Shown here: positions 1 to 8,111 of the stretch, piece after piece | Numbering within the stretch: position 1 is the stretch's first letter | How the letters are laid out: every line of letters begins with the position of its first letter | NCBI RefSeq assembly: GCF_032341995.1 | Contig: NZ_CP135438.1 | Location: 1,488,001 to 1,552,000, forward strand | DNA from: Domibacillus sp. DTU_2020_1001157_1_SI_ALB_TIR_016 | Lineage (GTDB): Bacteria; Bacillota; Bacilli; Bacillales; Domibacillaceae | Direction: 5' to 3' | Length of the DNA stretch: 64,000 nt | Notes under the pieces: model-generated | Databases searched by the model: none | Told to the model about the DNA's origin: nothing | What the model saw: the letters and a program-made list of their open reading frames with translations, nothing else | Made by a program: the position numbers and the translations under genes

Positions 1-128
1 ACAGAAGGACCTGTCCATTGAATCGTGCTGGCAGAGCCCATGAACAGCCCGACACCAATAGTGCCGCCTAAAGCAATCATTTGAATATGACGAGACTCAA
101 GGCCTCTATTCAATTCTTTGTTTGCCAC
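1..128 (-). CDS. ybxG: Amino acid permease, APC superfamily (YbxG-like), N-terminal part only
   Basis: The reverse strand opens with a GTG at 128 preceded by a strong AAAGGAGG ribosome site. The 42 visible residues contain the signature start of amino acid/polyamine permeases ([20 protein letters not shown]), which is the first broken transmembrane helix with the substrate-binding GGTIGVG loop. The stretch closely resembles B. subtilis YbxG as I remember it. The protein should sit in the cytoplasmic membrane and import an amino acid by proton symport; the substrate cannot be read from this fragment. The rest of the gene runs off the left edge of the window. Confidence 0.85.
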   Translation of the reverse strand, partial: MANKELNRGLESRHIQMIALGGTIGVGLFMGSASTIQWTGPS

Positions 129-300
129 TTTCTTTTTCCTCCTTTGACACGATAAATAGCAGAACGCCGGGAAAGTCCACCCTGTCTTCTTTTATTCACC
201 AGGGAAATAGTGAAGGAGGCATTGTGCTTCTCATTTTTCACCTGCAAGCATGATGCAGCTAGAAAGGTTCGTTATTTACCGTAACTGAATTATCTATTCT

Positions 301-329
301 ATAATAATAAATTTCTTCAAAAAATACAA
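301..329 (-). promoter_or_regulatory. Candidate sigma-A promoter for the permease gene
   Basis: On the reverse strand TTGTAT (324-329) and TATTAT (301-306) are separated by 17 bases. Transcription starting near 294 would give a leader of about 165 bases before the GTG at 128. The leader contains a short CCCTG/CAGGG hairpin near 180-210, but no riboswitch family that I recognise. Confidence 0.4.
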
Positions 330-514
330 TTGTATCTCCTGGAAAAACACTAACAACTATATTTGCACTAATATTTAGAATAGTTTAACTTTTCGTAACG
401 GTTTTACGATTAATTATCCTGAAATAGTAAATCTTGTTCCCCAGTGTGAATACAGTTTTCGCTTGAAAAAGGAGGCTTTATACCTCTTTCCTTCAATTAA
501 CCTTTTTCTCCACA

Positions 515-560
515 AAAAGACCCTTTAAAGCAATGATCATATTGCTTTAAAGGGTCTTTT
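515..560. terminator. Rho-independent terminator of glgC
   Basis: A perfect 20-bp stem (515-534 with 541-560) around a six-base loop, with T-rich sequence on both sides. It lies 11 bases beyond the glgC stop and ends transcription coming from the right. Confidence 0.9.
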
Positions 561-570
561 AAAGGAGTAT

Positions 571-1725
571 TTACGCTTTTACGCCTTCTTGACTGTGAGC
601 AGCAAGAAACGCTTCTGTAATCAGTAAGATCTCATCGGAATTATTATATATCACCGTATTTTCGGGAATTTCAATGTCCTCCATGACAATAGCCCGTTCG
701 ATGTATGCCCCACGGCCAATTCGCGCATTCGGCATAATAACGCAGTCTTTTACAATTGCATCCTTTTCGATCTGTACACCTTGAGAAACGACTGAATGTT
801 CCAGTTCGCCATCGATGATAGACCCTTCATTTAAAAGAGAGTGTTTAACAGATGCATTACGGCCCATTACCTGTGGCGGATGATTGGCATTAATGGAGTA
901 AATGCGCCATTCTGGATCATACAAATCCAACTCTTTGCCCTGGTCGAGCAAGTCCATATTGGCTTCCCATAAGCTTTTTACTGTACCTACGTCTTTCCAG
1001 TATCCTTTAAATGGATAAGCCGTTAACTTTAAATTGTCTGCAAGCATAGCCGGTATCACATCTTTACCAAAATCGTTGGATGAATCCGGATTTTGCTCAT
1101 CATGCTCTAGGTATTCTTTTAAAACAGACCATTTAAAAATGTAGATGCCCATTGAAGCAAGGTTGCTTTCAGGATGTTCCGGCTTTTCATCAAAACGAGT
1201 GACATTATAAGATTCATCTGTATTCATAATGCCGAAGCGGCTTGCTTCTTCCCACGGAACTTCAATAACAGAAATGGTCGCGTCTGCACCCTGCTCTATG
1301 TGATAATCGAGCATTGCTTCGTAATCCATTTTATAAATATGATCACCCGATAAAATCAGCACATGCTCTGGATTATGCTGTTGAATATAATGGAAGTTTT
1401 GGTAAATGGCACTTGCTGTACCGGAATACCAATTTACTTTTGAAGACTCTGCGTACGGCGGAAGAACAGTTACTCCGCCATCCCGGCGGTCTAAATCCCA
1501 CGCACTTCCAATCCCAATGTATGAATTTAAAGCCAGCGGCTGATACTGTGTTAAAACACCTACAGTATGGATACCGGAGTTTGCACAGTTAGAAAGCGGA
1601 AAATCGATGATACGGTACTTTCCGCCAAATGGTACAGCAGGCTTGGCTAGCGTTTCGGTTAATTCCTTTAAACGGCTTCCTTTTCCTCCAGCAAGAATCA
1701 TTGCAATACATTTTTGTCTTTTCAT
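571..1725 (-). CDS. glgC: Glucose-1-phosphate adenylyltransferase (ADP-glucose pyrophosphorylase)
   Basis: Makes ADP-glucose from glucose-1-phosphate and ATP, the committed step of bacterial glycogen synthesis. The 384 residues match the usual length. The N-terminal nucleotidyltransferase signature [13 protein letters not shown] and the [15 protein letters not shown] block are at residues 11-42, the catalytic [10 protein letters not shown] block is near 125, and a left-handed beta-helix with hexapeptide-like repeats occupies roughly 290-360. The start has an AAGGAG site. In B. subtilis this gene sits in glgBCDAP; here no glgB, glgD, glgA or glgP lies beside it and a strong terminator follows directly, so it is an orphan copy or is separated from its partners. 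Confidence 0.93.
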   Translation of the reverse strand: MKRQKCIAMILAGGKGSRLKELTETLAKPAVPFGGKYRIIDFPLSNCANSGIHTVGVLTQYQPLALNSYIGIGSAWDLDRRDGGVTVLPPYAESSKVNWYSGTASAIYQNFHYIQQHNPEHVLILSGDHIYKMDYEAMLDYHIEQGADATISVIEVPWEEASRFGIMNTDESYNVTRFDEKPEHPESNLASMGIYIFKWSVLKEYLEHDEQNPDSSNDFGKDVIPAMLADNLKLTAYPFKGYWKDVGTVKSLWEANMDLLDQGKELDLYDPEWRIYSINANHPPQVMGRNASVKHSLLNEGSIIDGELEHSVVSQGVQIEKDAIVKDCVIMPNARIGRGAYIERAIVMEDIEIPENTVIYNNSDEILLITEAFLAAHSQEGVKA

Positions 1726-2114
1726 GATGTCATTCTCCTTTTTCTTTCTCCTGTATGTTTTTTATCTATTAAATCAAGCATTAAGTATGTGAATTTACGC
1801 GGACGAAAAGTGCCACAACCTTTGTATACCCCATTTGCCGACTGTTAATCCTTCTGCCTTTAAAATTTTTTCATTTTACATTCAAGGAGAAAAAAACAAT
1901 ATGAAGTTTAAAAAAAGATTTCTGATAGAAAAGACCGAAAAAAATGCTGGTTTTACATAAATGTTTATTAAATAACGGGTGAATATTCTTACTCCTCAAG
2001 GCGTTTTATTGCGAATGACCGGGAATCTAAGTAGTATAAAGTGCTAGAAATAGAAAAAATTTCATCCGCGAGAGAATGAGAAAATTTTGCTGGCTGCCAT
2101 AAAAAGGAGAAAAA
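1726..2114. other. Intergenic region between glgC and the disrupted chemoreceptor
   Basis: AT-rich and without an obvious gene. The only coding candidate is a 19-codon forward ORF at 1901-1960 with a fair AAGGAG site; its peptide is basic and matches nothing I know, so it is probably chance. The sequence should hold the glgC promoter (reverse) and the chemoreceptor promoter (forward). Confidence 0.5.
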
Positions 2115-2313
2115 ATGAACATAATAAAACATTCAGTTGGCACCAATGAAAAAACGAATTATTTATCGCATTACAGGCCAGAAGACTCCTTCAAATTGCC
2201 TTGCAATTAGTGGGAGATGAATGGCCGCTTTTTTTTTGTTTGTTACTTAGCAGTTGAAACGTATGTTTCCTTTTTGCTATACTGTACTTGTTAAATACTG
2301 GAGGTGGATCAGA

Positions 2314-3465
2314 ATGATGCTGAACTACCGCTTTGAAATTTTTCCGAATGAGGAACAAAAAAGCACGCTTCACTCATGGGTGAACCTCTGCCGCCAGCAG
2401 TATAATTCCGCTCTTCTTGATAAACAGAGAGCCTACCAAAAGAACAAGAAAAACCTGATGAAATCTGATCTCAGTGCTTTATTAACCCTATCTAAGAAAC
2501 ACCATCCCTATCTTAAAAAAGTGCCTTCTCAGCCCCTTCAGGAAACACTGGACAGACTGGGAAAAGCGTTCGATAAATTCTTTAAAAAAGAAGCCGGCTA
2601 TCCTAAAGTGAAAAAACATAAAGACTACCACTCGATTACATTTACACAGTTTGGTATGAGCAAACAAAAAGATAAAAAAGGAAAGATGCATACCGTCCGG
2701 CGGGCTGTTTCCTTCGGAAAAGGAGGAAAACTCCTCATTTCTAAACTGGGCTTAATGGATATCCGCCTCCACCGGAAACTGGACGGCAAAGTAAAACAGG
2801 TGATCATTAAGCGCCAGAATGGGCGCTGGTTTGCTATTTTCTGTGTCGAAAGACAGGCAGACCCGCCACAGGCTTTCCATCAGGCCTCTGAAACAGCTGG
2901 TATTGATGTTGGTATCAATAAATTTGCCGTTCTGTCGAACGGAGAAGAGATTCCAAACCCAGGCTTTCTCCGTAAGGAGGAGAAAAAGCTTATACGTGCC
3001 CAAAAGAAGCTTTCGAGAAAGAAAAAAGGCTCCTCAAACTGGCAAAAGCAAGTGGCCAGAATGCAGAAGCTTCATGCCAGGGTAGCAAACCAGCGGAAGG
3101 ATTTCCTGCATAAAGCAGCGTTCCGCCTGGCAAACACCTACAGTGTCGTTTGTGTAGAGGATTTGAACATCCGCAATCTGGTGAAAAACCGGAAAGTGTC
3201 CAAATCGATTCATGATGCAGGATGGGGAATGTTCCGCCAGTTCCTTGCGTACAAATGCGAGCGCAATGGCGGCCAGCTGGTTAAAGTGAAGCCGCATTTC
3301 ACCACCCAGGACTGTTCAGACTGCGGAAAAAGGGTAAAAAAATCCCTTTCCATCCGAACACATGCCTGTCCGGATTGCGGTCTTGTGCTAGACCGTGACC
3401 ACAATGCTGCCTTAAACATTGAAAAAGCCGGGCTGGTACAGATCGGACTCATTCCGGCAATATAA
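2314..3465 (+). CDS. tnpB: TnpB, RNA-guided RuvC nuclease of an IS200/IS605-type element
   Basis: TnpB proteins cut DNA under guidance of a RNA from the right end of their element and help retain it. Start at 2314 is chosen for the GGAGGTG site eight bases upstream; a longer frame begins at 2254 without one. The 383 residues carry the N-terminal helix-turn-helix/wedge region, RuvC-I Asp198 (GIDVGINKF), RuvC-II Glu282 (VCVEDLNI), a four-cysteine zinc ribbon (Cys334, 337, 352, 355) and RuvC-III Asp362 (LDRDHNAALNI). All catalytic residues are present, so the protein should be active. It is inserted in a chemoreceptor gene. Confidence 0.93.
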   Translation: MMLNYRFEIFPNEEQKSTLHSWVNLCRQQYNSALLDKQRAYQKNKKNLMKSDLSALLTLSKKHHPYLKKVPSQPLQETLDRLGKAFDKFFKKEAGYPKVKKHKDYHSITFTQFGMSKQKDKKGKMHTVRRAVSFGKGGKLLISKLGLMDIRLHRKLDGKVKQVIIKRQNGRWFAIFCVERQADPPQAFHQASETAGIDVGINKFAVLSNGEEIPNPGFLRKEEKKLIRAQKKLSRKKKGSSNWQKQVARMQKLHARVANQRKDFLHKAAFRLANTYSVVCVEDLNIRNLVKNRKVSKSIHDAGWGMFRQFLAYKCERNGGQLVKVKPHFTTQDCSDCGKRVKKSLSIRTHACPDCGLVLDRDHNAALNIEKAGLVQIGLIPAI

Positions 3466-3661
3466 TTTCTTTACAACTGTAGGTCGAGGTCCCGCCCGAA
3501 CAGTATAAAACAACGCCTGGGGAGATGATGTAAGACCTTATTCGGAAGAACAGGGCAGACATCGATGAAGCAGGAAAATCAATGAAGTCAGAGTATATTT
3601 TTTCATGTCTCTGGCAGAGATGCTCCATCAAATTGCGCAGCAATTAGTTGGAGAGGTTCAC
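3430..3661 (+). ncRNA. Putative omega RNA (reRNA) at the right end of the TnpB element
   Basis: In TnpB elements the guide RNA scaffold covers the 3' end of tnpB and the right-end hairpins, with the guide read from the flanking DNA. Here the 196 bases after the tnpB stop end in the 31-base hairpin at 3623-3653 and the AGGTTCAC end. The predicted guide would start at 3662 (chemoreceptor sequence). The 5' end of the RNA cannot be placed from sequence; assignment rests on position and on the shared right end with the second element. Confidence 0.4.
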
Positions 3662-4558
3662 GAAAGCGCTCGAAAAACATTTAGCCATTATTAAGTTTGA
3701 TCGCAATGCGCAGGTATCCTATGTAAATCATCATTTTGTCAATCGATGGACTACCCGCCTGCTCAAATGATCGGCATGCATCATAAGGAATTTTGTTTTG
3801 CCGAGTTTTCAGAAAGTCCAGCATACCTGGACTTTTGGGAAGGATTTTTTCCAGGAAAAGCTTTCAAGATAAAATGCTTCCGGCAGAGCCCTTCACCTTG
3901 AGGCAACGTATACGCCGGTTTTTGATGAGCAAACTAAAGAAGTGGTTGAAGTTGCAAAAGCGGCGACAAATATTATAAAGCGGCAAAGTACCATCACTTC
4001 CATGGCGTCGAGCCTGCAGCAAATGGCCGTCAATTTGAATGAACGGGCTCATTTAGGTATTGTAGAAAATGAAAATTTGCTGCAAAGTATTGATGGCATT
4101 ACAGAAGAATCTATTAAAAACAGTCAAACATTGACCGCTCTTCAAAAGCAGTCCGAAGATATCCAGAGCATTGTCCGAACGATTCGCGAAATTGCCGCTC
4201 AAACAAATCTTCTCGCTATCAATGTAGCTATTGAAGCGGCCCGCGCAGGAGAACACGGCCGGACATTTGATGTTGTCGCAAAAGAAGTGAGAAAGCTTTC
4301 TAATCGTGTAGAAAATTCGATTGATGAAGTACGCGCTCACATCGAGGGAGTTCGTACAGAAATCGTTCGAATCAGCTCTGGTACGCTGCGTGTGCAGGAA
4401 CATGCTCTTGAAAGCCAAAAGCAAATTCATGTAACCATGGAAGGGTTTAATGAAATCTCCCAATCTGCAGAAAGTCTAGACGAGCAGGCGCAGTCTTTCC
4501 GGAGCATCATCTAATATTTTAATAGATGTTGTCCGTATCTTATGAAAGGAGACCGTGC

Positions 4559-5341
4559 ATGAAAGAGTTAAATAAAGCTTTCCGTAAAAGAATTGGCTTT
4601 TCTGAACACGAACCGGTTACATTTGCGAACTTAGAAATGGTTTTGAGCAGAGCAGCCCAAGCCCTTCCTTTTGAGAACCTTTCTATTCTTTCTGGGAAAA
4701 CAAAAGAGATCAGTGAGAAAAATCTGATTCAAAAAATGATTCTACATAATGAAGGCGGTCTTTGCTACGAACTGAATGGCCTTCTTTATCTTTTCTTAAT
4801 TGAGAATGGCTTTAAGGCCGTTTTAGTGCGGGGCGTTGTTTACAGCGAGCCGGACCAGGATTGGAGCCGTACAGGCCAGACACATGCGGCTGTGCTTCTT
4901 TTTCATCAAGGGGAAAAATACTTACTTGATATAGGATTTGGCGGAAATCTTCCTTTAGTTCCTGTTCCGTTAACAGGAGAAACCGTTTCTTCTGCTAACG
5001 GCGCATTCCGGATTAAACGTGAGAAGACTCCCTATGGTGATTATCTGCTTGAAATGAAAGTAAACCACAAGCATACACACTGGAAAAAAGGATACGCATT
5101 TGATTCAAAGTCGGAAATAACAAATGTGTCTGAATTAAATCCTATGCAGGAAACGATTGTTCACCATCCTGACTCCGCTTTCAATAAAAAACCATTGGTT
5201 ACCCGCTTGACGGAGCAAGGAAACATTACTTTAACGAGCACCTCACTGACTGAATGGGCAGACGGGAAAGAACACAAACAAGAAATGACAGAAGAAACAT
5301 TTGGCCAATCGTTAAAAAAATATTTTAATTTAGAAGTATAA
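4559..5341 (+). CDS. nat: Arylamine N-acetyltransferase
   Basis: Transfers acetyl from acetyl-CoA to aromatic amines and hydrazines through a cysteine-bound intermediate. The catalytic triad is readable: Cys in GGLCYELNGLLY, His in TGQTHAAVLL and Asp in LLDIGFGG. At 260 residues it has the family's normal length. A longer frame begins at 4526, but the start at 4559 has the AAGGAG site and begins right where family homology does. It stands alone, followed by its own terminator, 45 bases after the chemoreceptor remnant. Confidence 0.92.
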   Translation: MKELNKAFRKRIGFSEHEPVTFANLEMVLSRAAQALPFENLSILSGKTKEISEKNLIQKMILHNEGGLCYELNGLLYLFLIENGFKAVLVRGVVYSEPDQDWSRTGQTHAAVLLFHQGEKYLLDIGFGGNLPLVPVPLTGETVSSANGAFRIKREKTPYGDYLLEMKVNHKHTHWKKGYAFDSKSEITNVSELNPMQETIVHHPDSAFNKKPLVTRLTEQGNITLTSTSLTEWADGKEHKQEMTEETFGQSLKKYFNLEV

Positions 5342-5349
5342 TATTTTTC

Positions 5350-5410
5350 AAAGCCGGTATATATGTAAAGCTAGAATTAAGGAACATATGCTTTAGTTCC
5401 GGCTTTATTC
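5350..5410 (+). terminator. Terminator of the N-acetyltransferase gene
   Basis: AAAGCCGG (5350-5357) pairs with CCGGCTTT (5399-5406), with an inner ATATG/CATAT-type helix, followed by ATTCC. The U-tract is weak. Confidence 0.5.
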
Positions 5411-5548
5411 CATGTTTTTAATTTTCAGCCGGTATTTTGCAGGCTTTTGAAAAACTTTTTTGCTGGTTCAGGTTTCGACAAAATCCTTTCCAACCTTTTG
5501 TTACAATGTGGAAGTAAAGATGAAAAGTTATATTATCCAAAAAACAAA

Positions 5549-5645
5549 AAAGGAACAAAAGGTAAACTGGCCGAAAGGCTGGGGCACAAAGCTACAGATC
5601 TAAGGTTCTTTTTATAAGACTATGATGGCTGAGCTGCTTCGTCAC
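5549..5645 (+). promoter_or_regulatory. Cyclic di-GMP-I (GEMM-I) riboswitch upstream of a SinI-type gene
   Basis: The leader shows the ordered conserved elements of the GEMM-I aptamer: AAAAGGTAAACT, a P2 stem closed by a GAAA tetraloop (CTGGCC-GAAA-GGCTGG), CACAAAGCTACAGATCTAAGG and the 3' strand ATGATGGCTGAGCTGC. By my alignment to the Vibrio Vc2 aptamer, G20, G21, C44, C46 and A47 are kept, and two other positions of the GACGC segment are swapped to GGCAC. G at position 20 favours c-di-GMP over cGAMP. The aptamer ends only a few bases before the AGGAGG ribosome site at 5647-5652 and no terminator intervenes, so control of translation initiation is the likelier mechanism. Confidence 0.88.
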
Positions 5646-5658
5646 AGGAGGGTATTCA

Positions 5659-5811
5659 ATGCTGGATCAAGATCTTGATCAAGGGATTGTAGAAGAGGTA
5701 TTGGACACTGAATGGATAGCACTAATGAAAGCTGCAAAAAGCCTCGGCCTGTCAATTGAAGAAATTAAAGAATTTTTAGCTGCCAATACTGTAAAAAACT
5801 CTGCTTCATAA
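5659..5811 (+). CDS. SinI-type anti-repressor, 50 residues
   Basis: The peptide begins MLDQDLDQGIVEEVLDTEWI and continues with the Sin_I helical core (DTEWIALMKAAKSLGLSIEE, then IKEFL), the segment with which B. subtilis SinI wraps SinR and frees matrix genes. It lacks the SinI C-terminal tail. ATG at 5659 follows AGGAGG with ideal spacing. No sinR lies next to it, so its partner would be elsewhere; proteins with this domain may also antagonise SlrR-like repressors. It directly follows a c-di-GMP riboswitch, which suggests that the second messenger sets its level. A GC-containing hairpin (5800-5826) covers its stop. Confidence 0.8.
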   Translation: MLDQDLDQGIVEEVLDTEWIALMKAAKSLGLSIEEIKEFLAANTVKNSAS

Positions 5812-5943
5812 TAGCGGAAGCAGAGCGGCTTACATTTTCCGCTTAAGCCAGCTTTGATGTAAGCTCTTGTCCTGGCTGGCTGTAAGATAGGAGCTTATCC
5901 CCCTCTTTGTTCTTAAATCACCCCACTGCTCTTATGTTTATAC

Positions 5944-6531
5944 TTATTTTGATTGAATTCCTTTTAAAAGACCTTCTACTAAATGTGTAATATATGCCTG
6001 ATCAATTTCCTGCTTGTAAATCGCTGCTTTTAAATACACGGCGCCAAACAGCATATCGAGGGAAGCGTCTATATCACTTTCTTCACAAATATGGCCGTTT
6101 TGAATTCCCTGCTTTAAAATGCTCTTGGTTGTATTTCTTCTTGGGTATAAAAAGGAAGAAGAAAATTGTTCAGAAACCTCATGGTTTTCAATCACCACAG
6201 AAAGCAAAGCTTTGCCTAAAGAGCTTTTCAGCACTTTCGCAAGTTCCTCTAATTGTTTTGTTAAATTTTCCTCCAGCTTCAGTGAAGGAATGTAATCGAA
6301 TTTGGCTTCTGTCATTTCTAAAAAAGCACTTATTAGAAGTGCCTCTTTGTTTTTCCACCAGCGGTAAATCGTTGCTTTGCTGACGTTTGCTTCTACCGCT
6401 ACCCGTTCGATTGAAAGAGCTGAAAATCCTTTTTGTTCAATTATTTCTATAACGGTGCAAATAATGGCTTTTCTAGCTTCTTCACTTCGCGGCCGTCCGG
6501 CTGCCCTGCTTTGACCTTTATCCGTTTTCAT
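5944..6531 (-). CDS. TetR/AcrR-family transcriptional repressor
   Basis: The N-terminal DNA-binding domain is clear (GFSALSIERVAVEANVSKATIYRWWKNK, helix-turn-helix at about residues 40-62), followed by an all-helical ligand domain. I start at 6531 because the AGGTG site and the usual short lead before the GRPRSEEARK block fit; a longer frame begins at 6585. It is transcribed away from the MFS gene at 6802, and the palindrome at 6737-6761 lies between them, so it probably represses that pump and itself. Confidence 0.88.
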   Translation of the reverse strand: MKTDKGQSRAAGRPRSEEARKAIICTVIEIIEQKGFSALSIERVAVEANVSKATIYRWWKNKEALLISAFLEMTEAKFDYIPSLKLEENLTKQLEELAKVLKSSLGKALLSVVIENHEVSEQFSSSFLYPRRNTTKSILKQGIQNGHICEESDIDASLDMLFGAVYLKAAIYKQEIDQAYITHLVEGLLKGIQSK

Positions 6532-6736
6532 TTTAAAAAGCACCTGTCTTTCAAAAAATCCCTGCTTCCTTATCTTCATTTTCATTTATATATACTTTCT
6601 TCATTTAAAGAATTCCTTTTTATTTTAACAGGTGTAACTCCCGCTGCGCTACTATCTCAGAGACAGATAAAAGAAAGAGACTGCTTCTTCTCTTCTTGCC
6701 AAATAAAACGCAAGATAGTATATTATAGTTTGCATA

Positions 6737-6761
6737 AAAACGAAACGGTTCGTATCGTTTT
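6737..6761. promoter_or_regulatory. Palindromic operator for the TetR regulator, over the MFS promoter
   Basis: AAAACGAAACG (6737-6747) and CGTATCGTTTT (6751-6761) are inverted repeats with one mismatch across a three-base centre. A promoter with TTGCAT (6730-6735) and TATCGT (6753-6758), spaced 17 bases, is covered by it. Confidence 0.7.
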
Positions 6762-6801
6762 TGAATGGATTACACTTAGAAAGAAAGGAGATTTTTTATC
6801 G

Positions 6802-8031
6802 TTGAACCCATTATCAAGTTCTGCTCCTCGCAGTGAGAACCATTCTTTCATCACTCTTTTATTGTTTTGGTGCGGGCTGGTTCTGTTAAGCAGTATGTAT
6901 GTTACTCTCCCTTTAACTACCTTGTTCATGGACTCATTTGGGATTACCAGTGCTCAGACAGCCTGGATTGGAAGTTCTTTTTCACTTTGTTATGCGCTAG
7001 GCTGCCTGCTGTATGGCCCGTTTTCTGATAAATATGGCCGCAAGATCTTTTTAGCTGGCAGTATTTCTCTTTTATCCGTTATCACGATCAGTATTGGTTT
7101 CGTTGAAAGCTTTCATGCCCTTCTTGTCCTGCGGGGCTTGCAGGGGTTGGTTGCAGCAGCATTTGCGCCTATTTCCCTTGTGTATGCAGGAGAATTATTC
7201 CCTCCCCATAAACGCTTAACGGCCATTGGATTTATCAGCTCTGGATTCCTCATGGCCAGTATTGTCGGTCAGGTGTTCAGCGGTATGGTTAGTGAAGCGT
7301 TCGGCTGGCAATCTATCTTTTTTGTTCTGGGTGCTGTTTATCTTATTACGGCCATAGCTGTTATATTTCGCCTTCCTAAAGAACAAACACCTAAATCAGC
7401 AGAAAGCATTCTTCGTAAATTCAGCAATATGACCGGGCTTTTAAGAAATACTCAGCTTTTGCTTGCTTTTTCGATTACCTTTGTGCTACTACTTTCACTC
7501 GTTGGCATGTATACAGTATTAGGCAGTTACCTGAGCTCAGCCCGTTTTGGCCTTCAATCTGGAGAAATATTGGCTGTCCGCGGAGCCGGCATTCTAGGCA
7601 TGCTTTTTTCTCCATTCGCTGGTCAAATTGCTCAAAAAATCGGACTGGGTGCTGTCTTGAAAGGCGGCTTAGCTATGGCAGCAGCCGGGCTTTTAGCTAT
7701 TGGGTTCAGTCCCACGCTTCCAATCCTTGTTTTAGCAACGATTATATTTGTAGCCGGTATTGCCTTGGTCACGCCTGTTGTGATTTCACTGGTCAGCCAG
7801 CTGGCCGGAAATGCCCGGGGAAGTGCCGTATCGTTTAACGCCTTCGTTCTTTTCCTTGGCGCAAGCGCGGGTCCAGGGCTTGTGATGGGCCTTTCTAAAA
7901 CCGAGCGATATGTGCTGGCGCTTGATTTATTAAGTGCCGTTATGGTCATCGCTCTGCTCGTTTCCCTGTTTATTAAAGCAGAAGCTAAAGCGCCTATTGA
8001 GGCAGCTGCCAAACAGCAAATCAGCCAATAA
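6802..8031 (+). CDS. MFS transporter, drug:H+ antiporter-1 type (12 TM)
   Basis: A 409-residue major facilitator: motif A is visible as GPFSDKYGRK after TM2, motif B as VLRGLQGLVAAA and a motif C-like GFLMASIVGQVFSG in TM5. The reading frame is open much further upstream, but the TTG at 6802 preceded by AAAGGAG is the best start and removes a low-complexity lead that is not conserved in this family. Likely exports small toxic compounds under control of the divergent TetR protein. A strong terminator follows. Confidence 0.87.
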   Translation: MNPLSSSAPRSENHSFITLLLFWCGLVLLSSMYVTLPLTTLFMDSFGITSAQTAWIGSSFSLCYALGCLLYGPFSDKYGRKIFLAGSISLLSVITISIGFVESFHALLVLRGLQGLVAAAFAPISLVYAGELFPPHKRLTAIGFISSGFLMASIVGQVFSGMVSEAFGWQSIFFVLGAVYLITAIAVIFRLPKEQTPKSAESILRKFSNMTGLLRNTQLLLAFSITFVLLLSLVGMYTVLGSYLSSARFGLQSGEILAVRGAGILGMLFSPFAGQIAQKIGLGAVLKGGLAMAAAGLLAIGFSPTLPILVLATIIFVAGIALVTPVVISLVSQLAGNARGSAVSFNAFVLFLGASAGPGLVMGLSKTERYVLALDLLSAVMVIALLVSLFIKAEAKAPIEAAAKQQISQ

Positions 8032-8036
8032 CCCTA

Positions 8037-8087
8037 TTAAACCAAACAAGCGAAACGCATTTTTAGCGTTTCGCTTGTTTGGTTTAA
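8037..8087. terminator. Bidirectional terminator between two convergent MFS genes
   Basis: A perfect 22-bp stem (8037-8058 with 8066-8087) and a seven-base loop, followed by TAAAACTTTT. Confidence 0.92.
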
Positions 8088-8111
8088 TAAAACTTTTAAA
8101 AGCCATGCTTT

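Larger units (their letters stand above)
2186..3661 (+). mobile_element. IS200/IS605-type element with tnpB only (no tnpA)
   Basis: The tnpB gene is bracketed by two related imperfect hairpins: left at 2186-2216 (CTCCTTCAAATTGC with GCAATTAGTGGGAG) and right at 3623-3653 (CTCCATCAAATTGC with GCAATTAGTTGGAG), followed by AGGTTCAC at 3654-3661. The second TnpB element at 48815-50447 has matching hairpins and the same AGGTTCAC. Subterminal hairpins without inverted terminal repeats or target duplication are the hallmark of this IS family. No TnpA transposase is present, so mobility would need help in trans. Outer boundaries are estimates; the left cut site may lie 10-25 bases further left. Confidence 0.75.
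2115..4514 (+). pseudogene. PAS-type methyl-accepting chemotaxis protein, disrupted by a TnpB element and frameshifts
   Basis: A start codon at 2115 with a GGAG site begins a short reading frame that is lost at the TnpB element (about 2186-3661). Coding resumes right after it with KALEKHLAIIKFD, the beginning of a heme/flavin-type PAS domain found in small chemoreceptors. That frame breaks near 3735 (one base missing before ATGGACTAC), near 3868 and again near 3890. The last frame (to 4514) holds the complete cytoplasmic signalling hairpin, with the conserved tip EIAAQTNLLAINVAIEAARAGE at about 4186-4251. No transmembrane segment is seen, so the original was a soluble sensor. The signalling half could still be made only if a new start is used (ATG at 3942 has no good ribosome site). 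Confidence 0.8.

Noticed and set aside
140..290. AGGGTGGAC motif in the permease leader, similar to the T-box AGGGTGGNACCGCG
   Set aside because: The conserved continuation ACCGCG is missing and no terminator or specifier-loop structure follows.
2191..3643. Several antisense frames of 60-90 codons across the TnpB gene
   Set aside because: Shadows of the tnpB frame, without ribosome sites.
6433..6801. Long N-terminal extension of the MFS frame
   Set aside because: It overlaps the divergent TetR gene and the operator; the TTG at 6802 has the ribosome site.
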